From Gracilaria domingensis (lineage: Eukaryota > Rhodophyta > Florideophyceae > Gracilariales > Gracilariaceae): a stretch of DNA of 64,000 bases. Below are positions 9,541 through 18,480 of the stretch, one piece after another. The position numbers and the translations under genes are program-made. How positions within the stretch are numbered: position 1 is the first letter of the stretch; the number at the start of each line of letters is the position of its first letter. The stretch spans positions 70,816-134,815 of the forward strand of contig VCMS01000228.1 in assembly GCA_022539475.1 (NCBI GenBank), read 5' to 3'. The notes beneath the pieces are model-generated. The model worked only from the letters and a program-made list of their open reading frames with translations. It did no database searches and was not told the DNA's origin.

Positions 9541-10237
9541 TGTGCTTCGGCTTTTGTTTGCGGCTGTCTAGATCGGTAAACGAATGGGTGTTTCGAATGC
9601 TCCTGAATCGAAGATTGACTTACTCGACTTGGTTCCTGGGTTTTCATTCACATGAAAGCCTCGTTACGTATCCTCCGATGTAGTGTGGGATTTAGTTGTT
9701 GTGCAGGCCGTCTGGGAGAACTCGGAAGTAACCTAACGGGTACTGGCTCCGAAAGTCGTTCTTGTAATCAGAGGCTGTGCCACAGATCCTCGTGACCATG
9801 ACAAGCGTCGTAATCTGCAACAGTGGAGAAGGCTGTCGGCGCGCTCTTCAGCAGTGTGACAACAACTCAGATCGTGCGATGGTGGGAATGCGACGTGATC
9901 GTGAGATTGGCACCGGTCCACCCGCATAACGCCCGGCAAAAGAGAAAAATTAGCCGCGTTTGAAAGATTCGGAAAATGAAGACTTGGCCCATACGGCACC
10001 GTAGCAGTCAAGGCATGCAGGGTAAAACTGAACTTCATCCCCGATTTCGTCTGTTGGGAACGTGTACCTTTGTACAAAGCTTCTGCTTTACTTTCCTTCC
10101 CTGGTCGTAGATATCAGGGCCATTGTAGCCAAGTGCGGTAACGTCTGAACCAGTGGAATTGAGAAGTTACGAAAGCTATCATTAGTAGCACAACCACCGC
10201 CTTTCCACATTGGCAACTGGTTTTGCTTTCTATTCAC
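9541..10237. promoter_or_regulatory. divergent intergenic region
   Basis: 697 bp between the head-to-head membrane-protein genes. It should hold both promoters. No gene, repeat or clear core promoter element is seen; the 114-codon frame on the minus strand (9733-10077) has no protein-like features. Confidence 0.35.
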
Positions 10238-11014
10238 ATGCCGTCAAAACAGCTCCGGACGGCAGCAAACATGGAAGAAGCGAAATCTGCAATGGAACGG
10301 GTTCCTCTTTTGGAGAACTCGTCGGAAAATGCACAGACGAGTCCACAAGCTCAGTCTAGTAGGCCTTTAGAAGATGACCAGATTTCAAGCACGGAGCTTT
10401 CATCTCAAACGGAGCGCAATGATCCACCAACATTCATGGACCGCATCATGGACCGCATACATGCCATGTTTCTGTACTTTTGTCATAAGCTTGGTTACTT
10501 CTTTCTTAGCTTTCTTTCATTCGTGATGCTTCATTGCGGCATTGTCTGTGCCGGAGTTTTCCAGCTACTCGCGTTCTACTACACTGGCGTGCTGAACCTT
10601 TACGTTTTGACTGCATGTCTTCTTTATGCACCTGCTCTTTTTGCCATTTCCATCATCCGCGAAGAAATTGTGCAAAACGGAACGTCAAGATCGGGCGCTG
10701 GACCTCGCCTCACTCACGAGGTTGCCTTTGCATACTTGATATTGACTGTGTTTGGGATTTCCTCCGTACTTCAGCCGCTTTTCATGCACGCTGACAATGT
10801 GATTTCCTACAAATCGATGTGGATAAGTCTTGGGGGCACATCCATGTTTTACTACTGTCTTCTCATCTCCGAAGTCTTGTTTGCGAGCGCTTCCAATGTG
10901 CACAGAGCGAGGCGTCGAGAAGAGGAGTTAGAAAGAGAACGAGCTAACCAGCCTTTCTGGATTGCACGATATGAATCTCTTCGCGGCAAGGGTGATGATA
11001 TTCCAAACGTATGA
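10238..11014 (+). CDS. polytopic membrane protein, about four transmembrane helices
   Basis: 258 aa starting at ATG 10238; an alternative ATG lies at 10271. The first 75 residues are polar and Ser/Gln/Glu-rich. Hydrophobic segments follow at about 10470-10560 (LGYFFLSFLSFVMLHCGIV), 10560-10660 (two closely packed), 10720-10790 (VAFAYLILTVFGISS) and 10820-10890 (SMFYYCLLISEVLF). The C-terminal tail is strongly charged and helical (RARRREEELERERAN). No family is recognised. Convergent with the zinc-finger gene, 200 bp apart. Confidence 0.75.
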   Translation: MPSKQLRTAANMEEAKSAMERVPLLENSSENAQTSPQAQSSRPLEDDQISSTELSSQTERNDPPTFMDRIMDRIHAMFLYFCHKLGYFFLSFLSFVMLHCGIVCAGVFQLLAFYYTGVLNLYVLTACLLYAPALFAISIIREEIVQNGTSRSGAGPRLTHEVAFAYLILTVFGISSVLQPLFMHADNVISYKSMWISLGGTSMFYYCLLISEVLFASASNVHRARRREEELERERANQPFWIARYESLRGKGDDIPNV

Positions 11015-11214
11015 AATGGTGCAGTACGATTGAACTGCGACAAGAAGTCCCGTTTTATGAATACGTGCCAGTAAGAGTGCCCTATCACATGTAGCGTTCC
11101 AAATGTAAGAGCTTGCCACTGAAAGTCCAGGAACTCGTTGACATGCTTCTAGAAACACCTTGTGAGAAACTAACTTGAAAACCGATTTGTGGATGCAAAT
11201 CAGTTACAAACTTT

Positions 11215-11748
11215 CTAGTCCATAAAGTCGTCCGGAGACAATCTGGTGTACAAAGATGTTTTGACATTGTTGGTTAGTTTGTACATTATACGTTAGTGAT
11301 TTGAACCACTAGACGGCTTTGTAAGGATGAACAGCACGACGCACCTGTCAAGAAATCTGGGCTGAATGCCCGAACCGGCACAGTTGAAGCATTTAATACT
11401 ACCAACACCATCACAATACGTACATGGTTTTGAGTCATCCAATGGATCACTCTTGGAACCGTTGCACACATTACATGTAGTGGTGGTCTCGCCGCCGCAC
11501 TCTGCGCAAGGTTGAGTGTTTTCTCTGAGTTCCGTGCGTTTGCCTTGACTCTCAGTCCACGCAACCAGCGCGATACCACCGCCGATACCTACTGCCATCG
11601 TGGCAAAAATGGAGACCGTGTTCTGATCAATCATTGACGGCTGCCGTCGTGAGGCTCTGCCTGGTTTGCGGTGACATACTTGCGTCGAAGATAGGCGATT
11701 AGAATGACGCAGAGGGAGAGCGGATGTCGGGGAATGAAGAAAAGCCAT
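11215..11748 (-). CDS. DnaJ-type (BSD2-like) zinc-finger protein, probably plastid, two exons
   Basis: Exon 1 is 11345-11748 and exon 2 is 11215-11242. The 102-nt intron begins GTGCGT and ends CACCAG. The product is 143 aa. It has a Ser/Arg-rich N terminus like a transit peptide, then a hydrophobic segment (TVSIFATMAVGIGGGIALVAW). Four Cys pairs of the DnaJ central domain follow: CAECGGE, CNVCNGS, CYCDG-type and CFNCAGSG. Splicing replaces an unlikely intron-read tail by FLDRLSPDDFMD, a compact acidic end. There is no J domain, as in plastid BSD2/PSA2-type factors that act as thiol or folding helpers in Rubisco or photosystem assembly. Target unknown. Confidence 0.85.
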
Positions 11749-12747
11749 CGTTAGTGGACAGACCTCGCTATGTTTTCTTTGTTTCTGTAAGGCCCACGTG
11801 ATCTAGTTGCTCAAGCGCTAGCTCTAGTTGGACCTCAGTGCCATTCAATAGATATCAGCATTTCATTCGCGCTTAAGGTATCGAGGACAAGAACTTCTCG
11901 CCTTTATAAAGATGGAAAAATGGCGTCTCGGCGCAGAGAGGCGAAAAGGCCACGAGACAAACACTCTGTGTTCTCGACAACTGCGACGGATCGGGGTCCA
12001 GTGGGAGATTTGGAACGGTGTGATGCGCGCCCAGTGCCGGTTCACCCTTTGGGTGCATTTCAGCCGCTGAAGTTCAGCGCGCACTCATTCCGCGCACGGA
12101 CGAAGCCGTTGGCCGCGAATCGACGGGTGAAACAACGCTTCGGTTAGGAAACAGCCGCGTCGGTGGCGCCCACAGTGATCAGCGTGTGCAGATCAGCGTG
12201 TGCAGATCGCGCGTGTGGAAACGGACGGTTGACAATCGACTGCGCACCCCACGAGGTGCGTTGGGCAACTTCGACAACTCCCCGGCTGCAAATCAGCGCC
12301 TGAACCTCGCGGCGATCCGCCGCCACAGCCCTATGCATTCCGCCTCCAAGCCTCCCATTGGCTCTGCTGCGCTTCTCAAATTCTCGCGTTTTTCATGTGC
12401 GGTTCGGAGACCTGTGAGCTGGTCCTGCCACTCAGTCTGCCCGCGGGAAGGACAGCTCTGGTTGGCGCGAATAACGACGGCGCACTACAAGAGTGCCGAT
12501 TCGCATCGCCCTCTTCGCTCTTCCATCTGCCGTGATTGGGTCCGACACGTCCCAATTTCTTCTCGCTGCTCTTGCGCCTTGCGAGGACTTTCTGACCGCA
12601 TCTCAGCCAGCTTCGTCTATTGCGTGCCCCCCTCCCACCATCAACTCATTATCTTCGAACTCGGTGCGCAGTCCTAGTGTCAGTAAGTCTTCCAATTCTG
12701 AGAGGGTCTAACGGTCTGTTATCCAGTAATCGATAAAACTCAGGCTG
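11749..12747. promoter_or_regulatory. divergent region between zinc-finger gene and phytoene synthase
   Basis: About 1 kb holding both promoters and leaders. TTTATAAA at about 11904-11911 could be the TATA box of the minus-strand gene. A 14-bp unit GATCAGCGTGTGCA is tandemly doubled at 12177-12204. A 163-codon open frame at 12186-12677 has no recognisable domain and is probably 5' leader of the phytoene synthase transcript. Confidence 0.4.
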
Positions 12748-14154
12748 ATGCTGACTTGCAACAGACAGTCTTTGTCTCCAAGCCCTATGGCGTTTGCTCC
12801 TGTATCAACATGGCTACATTCAGTACCCCTCCCTGCAAGTTGGAAGAACTCGTCGTGCCGTGCTCCACGCGGGCCGTCTCGCCCATCTACTTTCCGGATG
12901 GTCATGGAGAAACCCTTGTCACCCAGCAACAATGTCAACTGGAGTAAATTCCATATTGAGAATTTCGATACATTGCATACCAGACTTGGCATTGACAAGC
13001 TGTGGCAGCACGATACCGAAGTCGGCCAATCCAATGCTGGCGATGAATCGAAGACAGGAACCGCCTTAGAAGATCCCCTAGAGGACATCCTGGTCACCGG
13101 CGGTGAAAGGCTATCAACGCAGTCTATGGTACCATGGGACACCACAAGCGGTATTCGCAGTCTCAGTTATTTGAGCCGTCAAATTTCCTTTCTCCGCAAG
13201 CGCCAGAAGATGTTGAAAACCAGCTACGAGGAATGTCGTCGCATCACCGCTGTGTTCTCGAAAACATTTTACCTCGGAACCACATTTTTGTCTCCCGCGA
13301 AGCGTGCCGCCATCTGGGCTATTTATGCGTGGTGTAGACGAACAGATGATCTTGTTGATGGCCCGCGTGTGCAACAACGACACGACCAGCTACGAGACGT
13401 TTTGGCGGAATGGGAACGGCGTCTCATAGGAATATTTAATGGTCGTGCCACAGACAGCATAGATCTTGCTTTAGTGGATGCTGTTGAGCAGAACTCGGAT
13501 ATCACAATCTCCCCATTTCGCGACATGATCAAAGGCATGCTTATGGATGTCGATCAAACACGATTTGAGACGTTTGACGATCTTTATGTGTACTGCTATC
13601 GTGTCGCCGGCACAGTCGGATTAATGACCTTACCCATTATGGGAACTGTTAAACCCGGTCGTGAAGGTCTACGAGAAGCAATGGGACCAGCTCTAGCCCT
13701 TGGCATTGGATTGCAGTTGACAAATATCCTGCGTGACGTTGGAGAAGACCGGTTGCGAGGTCGCATATATCTACCTCTGGAAGACCTGCGGCGCTTCAAC
13801 TATACAGAGAAAGACCTCTTCAACAGCGTTCTGGATTCGAGGTATCGCGAACTCATGAAGTTCGAGATCGCTCGAGCTCGAAGTTATTTCAAAGAAGCTC
13901 GCAAAGGTGTTAAATTATTGGCAGAAGACTCTAGACTCCCCGTACAAACGTCGCTTGACATGTACTCGCAGATTCTCGACGTTTTGGAAGAAAACGGATA
14001 TGACAATTTCAATAGAAGAGCCTACGTTTCCAAAACGCAGAAGTTGGTAACCCTACCTGTGAGCTATTTGCGATGTAGATCATCCGAGGCTTGGAAGCCA
14101 ATACGCATTGCCGCGGAGTTCTTACTTGGAGTCAAGCAGATCACAAGCCTGTAG
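12748..14154 (+). CDS. PSY: phytoene synthase
   Basis: 468 aa from ATG 12748; ATG 12787 (MAFAPVS) is an alternative start. It condenses two geranylgeranyl diphosphates to phytoene, the first committed step of carotenoid synthesis, in the plastid. The first 130 or so residues are Ser/Arg-rich and serve as transit peptide and linker. The trans-isoprenyl synthase fold follows. Its two Asp-rich motifs are intact: DDLVD at 200-204 and DVGED at 330-334. The flanking family segments SKTFYLGTTFLSP, YCYRVAGTVGLM and GLQLTNILRDVGED are also present. No introns. This gene is good evidence that the organism has plastids. Head-to-head with the plastid-type zinc-finger gene. Confidence 0.97.
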   Translation: MLTCNRQSLSPSPMAFAPVSTWLHSVPLPASWKNSSCRAPRGPSRPSTFRMVMEKPLSPSNNVNWSKFHIENFDTLHTRLGIDKLWQHDTEVGQSNAGDESKTGTALEDPLEDILVTGGERLSTQSMVPWDTTSGIRSLSYLSRQISFLRKRQKMLKTSYEECRRITAVFSKTFYLGTTFLSPAKRAAIWAIYAWCRRTDDLVDGPRVQQRHDQLRDVLAEWERRLIGIFNGRATDSIDLALVDAVEQNSDITISPFRDMIKGMLMDVDQTRFETFDDLYVYCYRVAGTVGLMTLPIMGTVKPGREGLREAMGPALALGIGLQLTNILRDVGEDRLRGRIYLPLEDLRRFNYTEKDLFNSVLDSRYRELMKFEIARARSYFKEARKGVKLLAEDSRLPVQTSLDMYSQILDVLEENGYDNFNRRAYVSKTQKLVTLPVSYLRCRSSEAWKPIRIAAEFLLGVKQITSL

Positions 14155-14762
14155 CGTACCGGGGAATCATTGAACGAAGGGTTTCTGTTCCACTCCGCTT
14201 TGTTTTTCCCTTCAGTTTTGTCCTTTTTCTGTCTGCAACCGTGCTTAATCTCATCCATAACTGGTTTCATATCAGGACCACCCTTTAGTACTCATATGCC
14301 CCAGAGCATCAGTTTCTGCGCACGATTTGAATGTATGATCCACGAATAGATACGTCGGGCGTTTGTACAAGACCTCTTCGGAAAATCGGTCTGCCGACCC
14401 GACTTGTCGTGTTAAGATCTACAGTAGGCATGTCAAGGCATACAACAATTTCCGCTACATATCGTGCTCTTGTTACCTGAAGCCTCTCGACGATTCTGCG
14501 CAGTAAACGCAAATATTCTTTCTGCAATCCAATCCAAAGTGTGTTCAAACGATATCCGTAGGATGGCTACTATGCTTGTTGCAGATCAAAATTCACAGTC
14601 AGGATACCCAAGCTTGGTGTCCGGAACCTCATAATGATATGCAAATCGTAAGAATCCAATGTTCTCGACAGTCTTCAAAGTCTCCCACTTACATCAACAA
14701 TGAGCAAATCACTTCACATCGCCGATTGTGGTCTTCAAATTTGGATGCTGATCTTGTTGCCG
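14155..14762. other. convergent intergenic region
   Basis: 608 bp between the 3' ends of phytoene synthase and the helical protein. Only short unsupported frames. Nothing recognised. Confidence 0.5.
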
Positions 14763-16406
14763 TCACACAAGCTCAGGGAAAAACCGGTTCACCAGAGACC
14801 CAGCCGTGATACTGGAACTGTAGCCTTCTTTTCCCTCGAAAGCGATTATCTCCTCAACCTCCTTGCAAAGCTCCGTTGCTATTGCTAGGCTATCATAGTT
14901 CTTAGCACATGAACGAACTTCTTGAATCATTTCCATCAAACGCTCCACTTGGCCACATTTTGCAATCTGTAGAATCACTTGCCGTACCGCTGCTTGAATT
15001 ACAAATGCGTCCGGTACATCCTTAGTTTCCATCAGAACAGAGACACAGGCTTCGAATACTTCCTTCCTGAACGAATCCACTCGAAGCCAAGCCCATTTGA
15101 TAGACTCTTGAAGAACTGTGAGCGTTTGTGTAATATGTGTCGCAGTCAGACTTCCACGATTGACCACACTTCCCAACTGCTGGAGAAAGGTAGACAACGC
15201 CAAGATCCAGTCAACATGATACAACATCAAATCCCGAAGTAATGGTGGAACAAATGTTGACAATTCTATAGCAGCCTTGGCATCAATGATCCGTGACTGG
15301 CCTTGGACATCTGAACCTGAGTGGTCACATCGAGCCTGCATATGGCGTACTACGACTTCTATCACCTTGGATACCGACGTGTAGTAGTCTTCTCCTCGCG
15401 AATCGATCGGCTTAGTCTTCGGTAGCAACGTTGCCAATAACGGCACTGCAATCATCGATGTTGGGACATCACCCCAAGATAGAGCAACTTGGAGCGATCT
15501 TGAAGTGCGTGCCGGTGCCATGACAGAAAAAGACAGACGGGAAGATAGAAAGGATACAGAATGCAAAGACTGCACTCGTATTGATTCCTTAACACTCTCA
15601 ACGAGTTCGTACAAGATCGGAAGGACTTCCTCAGCTGTCTCATTTAGCTTGTCCTCATCCACCTCACATAACAGGCTGTGTAACACATGCGAAGTTGGAG
15701 CTACTTCATGTACGCTGTAAGGTGCATTAAAGGAGCTGAGGTCAACCTTGATAGCGGCGCGAATCAAAGGCAACACATGATTGACAACAGATGAGAATAA
15801 CTTTGCTTCGTTCTCAGACCGTCTCATACGACGCAAATGAGATATAGACTGTTCGCATAGAGCGCGGATATCTGAAGGATGCTGATTTTGGTTCTCTGTG
15901 GAAATCATGAGACGTAATGTAGAAAAGATTAGATGCCCAGGGGCTGTATTTGCAGCAGCAGAACGTCGATTGTCCTTGGCAGCAATGCAGTCGAGAAGCT
16001 TCAGAGCCACAGTGAGAGCATCAATAGCTGTCTCCATTGGTTTTGCCGGAGGTAAAGGAAGATCAATCATGTTGCGAGCGGCCCGAACCCAGTGAAGATG
16101 GATGAGTTTGTCCACATCTGAAATCGGTACCACAGACCAGTTGACTAATTTAGGAACATCATCCGCCTGAACAAGTTTGGAGAAGGCGGAAAAAGTGTCC
16201 TCAACCTCTTCGGCCGGATAATCGACGGCCAATAAACCACTGACCCATAGATGGATTATTTCACCGAGCTTGCGCGAAATGGCGGTGCGCTGAGCTCCAT
16301 CATCTTGTTCTCCATAAGAAAGTCCAAGAAGCCAGACGGTTGCTTCCTCAATGCACTTGGATGGACATACCAGGGGTATATCGAGTTTCGCATAACGACT
16401 CGACAT
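14763..16406 (-). CDS. large all-helical (HEAT/ARM-like) protein of unknown function
   Basis: 547 aa from ATG 16406; the frame continues to 16436 but only with a GTG. The protein is almost entirely predicted helix with repeated pairs of amphipathic helices (for example EEVLPILYELVESVKES and SKVIEVVVRHMQARC), as in HEAT-repeat solenoids. It lacks motifs of an enzyme. TTI2-type proteins of the TTT chaperone complex are one possible match by size and fold, but this is not established. A 109-codon minus-strand frame just upstream (16433-16759) could be leader or an unrecognised first exon. It shares a 365-bp region with NDUFS4. Confidence 0.75.
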   Translation of the reverse strand: MSSRYAKLDIPLVCPSKCIEEATVWLLGLSYGEQDDGAQRTAISRKLGEIIHLWVSGLLAVDYPAEEVEDTFSAFSKLVQADDVPKLVNWSVVPISDVDKLIHLHWVRAARNMIDLPLPPAKPMETAIDALTVALKLLDCIAAKDNRRSAAANTAPGHLIFSTLRLMISTENQNQHPSDIRALCEQSISHLRRMRRSENEAKLFSSVVNHVLPLIRAAIKVDLSSFNAPYSVHEVAPTSHVLHSLLCEVDEDKLNETAEEVLPILYELVESVKESIRVQSLHSVSFLSSRLSFSVMAPARTSRSLQVALSWGDVPTSMIAVPLLATLLPKTKPIDSRGEDYYTSVSKVIEVVVRHMQARCDHSGSDVQGQSRIIDAKAAIELSTFVPPLLRDLMLYHVDWILALSTFLQQLGSVVNRGSLTATHITQTLTVLQESIKWAWLRVDSFRKEVFEACVSVLMETKDVPDAFVIQAAVRQVILQIAKCGQVERLMEMIQEVRSCAKNYDSLAIATELCKEVEEIIAFEGKEGYSSSITAGSLVNRFFPELV

Positions 16407-16771
16407 TCGAGAGTATGACACTGTGCAGACTATCACCTCGAGCAGAATCGGTGTAGAATGACGACCAGAAACATGAAATGGATGGATCCATAATTAAAAC
16501 CTCGAGGAATCCACGTGTAATTGTTCTGTACCGGACACTGACTTCCGAATCGCATCGGTTTTTCCTTCGAAGATAAAGAAGCCTTCACCTTCAGTAGCTC
16601 CACCGAAGCCCCGCCTTCACACTTCACTTGAGTGCAGCTGGAAAGGTTTCGACGGGTTTGGGAATTACAAGCATTTAGGGAAGGCACCATCGCCAGCGAA
16701 GCGCTGATCAGCTGCGGATACTGGCATCGCAAAGTTACGCCTCTGGCAGCGCGCATCATCCATTCTTAACC
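16407..16771. promoter_or_regulatory. shared promoter region of the helical protein and NDUFS4
   Basis: 365 bp between divergent start codons, so the two genes probably share or overlap control elements. No clear TATA box. Confidence 0.35.
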
Positions 16772-17421
16772 ATGTCTTCGTCGAAATGGATTGGTACCAT
16801 TGGTACTATTGGTCGAATAGCGCCCCGTGTTACTCGTAATATGTCCACGAGTTCGGACCGAACGATTAATGTGCTTTCTGGAATTCCAGAAAAGCATGCG
16901 GCGAGACGCGTACGCATTTACAGACCAGCCAAGTAAGTCTACAATTGCGAATCGCTTCCCTCATATGTTTTGAGGTGTTCTAACAAAGTTTGTGCGACTA
17001 TGATGGAACTGCAGAGTCGCCACTCAGCAGGGTCGTGGAAGTCTCACACAAATGTGGAAAATGTCGTTTGAGAAGCTAGAGGGGGGTGATCGATGGACTA
17101 ATCCTCTAATGGTATGTTACTTCCTTTTATTTTCGTTGTCGTCGGTTTCGGTTTTATACGTGAACTAACGTCGATTGCAATCTATATATCAAATCGAAGG
17201 GGTGGACTAGTACCGGTGATCCACTTTCGAACATGGGAATGTCTTTCCCAAGCAAAGACGCCGCAATTCATTATGCGGAACGCAATGGCTACGAATTCAG
17301 CGTAGTTGAACCAGCTGAGGAGAAGCAACATGTTAAACCAATTGCTCCATTTAAGCGTTCTATGGTGCACCATTGGCGTCATAGTGGAACACCCGTTTAC
17401 GACGGTGACACCTCGAAGTAG
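16772..17421 (+). CDS. NDUFS4: mitochondrial complex I 18-kDa subunit NDUFS4, three exons
   Basis: Exons 16772-16932, 17015-17111 and 17200-17421. Introns are 82 and 88 nt with GTAAGT/CTGCAG and GTATGT/CGAAG ends. The product is 159 aa. The N terminus is basic and Ser/Thr-rich, a mitochondrial presequence. The core matches the family: RRVRIYRPAK, then QMWKMSFEKLEGGDRWTNPL, then MGWTSTGDPLSNM spanning the second junction, and FPSKDAAIHYAERNGYEF. NDUFS4 is an accessory subunit at the N-module/Q-module junction of NADH dehydrogenase. The usual C-terminal kinase-site motif of animals is not present; the end is VHHWRHSGTPVYDGDTSK. Confidence 0.97.
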
Positions 17422-18480
17422 GACTACGTCTTGCGTTGCTTCATTTGGGAAGGCATACCCAACTGAAATAAACTTCCGCACTTTGGTGTTGGCGAATCTG
17501 AAATCTTGATGTGGTACGTATATAAGGGTAACATTGATGTCCTATTAGTACGGAAATGCATTCGTTCCAACAGCTGGCAATGCACAAAAAAGCTCGACAC
17601 TGCCCAGGGCTGCTGTGTCTTGCCCCACTTTTAAGATGTGCTCTATATTTGTTTTACACACAAAGAGAGAAATCCAGCAAGAAAAAATAATACTCCATAT
17701 CATTCGTTTATTTGGCTACATGTAGTTTCGATTACAATGATATCGTTCAACTCTTCATCACGGATGCAATCTTTCGGCACGGCCAAGCTGACTCGAGTGT
17801 ATTGCAACATTCGTGTACTCTTCGAATGCCCGCGGCTTGGAGTGGAGGCTCTGGATATGAGAGAGAGAGATCCCCGCTGCCAGCGAAAGCAGGCTGTGCA
17901 GCAGGATGCCAACTGGACCATGACTCATGGGAATACATTATGTTAATAAGTTGGATAATAAAAATAAATAAAATCACAATGCGGTGCTGGCAGATGGTGT
18001 ATGATTCGAAGGTGTCAGATTCCAAATTAGCCCTGCCTTTCCATTCGCTTCCCAACTGAAGAGAGCATGAGTTTATCACCCCCAGAACTTCCCAGCCCTC
18101 TCTCCGCCTCAAGGAGCCGTCAAGTTCCTGGCGTCTGAATCCAAGTTTTTCAGCTCTACGCCTCGAAGACACTTTCGTGTTGAGAACGCGGCTTTCCTCA
18201 CTGTGTAGGAAGCAATTCTCTCAACTTGAGTGACAACTTATGACCGGGATTGCTGTCGTGTGCACGTAGAGCCCGGACTGCCCCATTTGTCGCGCTGTGG
18301 AATCCTCCTCCGCTTCTGTCGCTCGACACCTTACGCATTTCTTCATTTATTCTCTGTGGGCGGCCAAGTTCGCACAGACTAGTGCACCACGAGTCTGCAC
18401 TACACTTGCGAAGGTAAGACCACCGCCTATTGTCCCCACCTTTCGTAATCCAGGGGAACTCCGAATACAAACAGCCAATC
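17422..18480. other. intergenic region upstream of TAF4
   Basis: About 1.06 kb. Open frames near 17638-17946 and 17747-18172 overlap each other on opposite strands and show no domain. A possible 43-nt 5'-leader intron lies at about 18411-18453 (AAG|GTAAGA ... ATCCAG|GG) just before the TAF4 start. Otherwise nothing recognised. Confidence 0.4.
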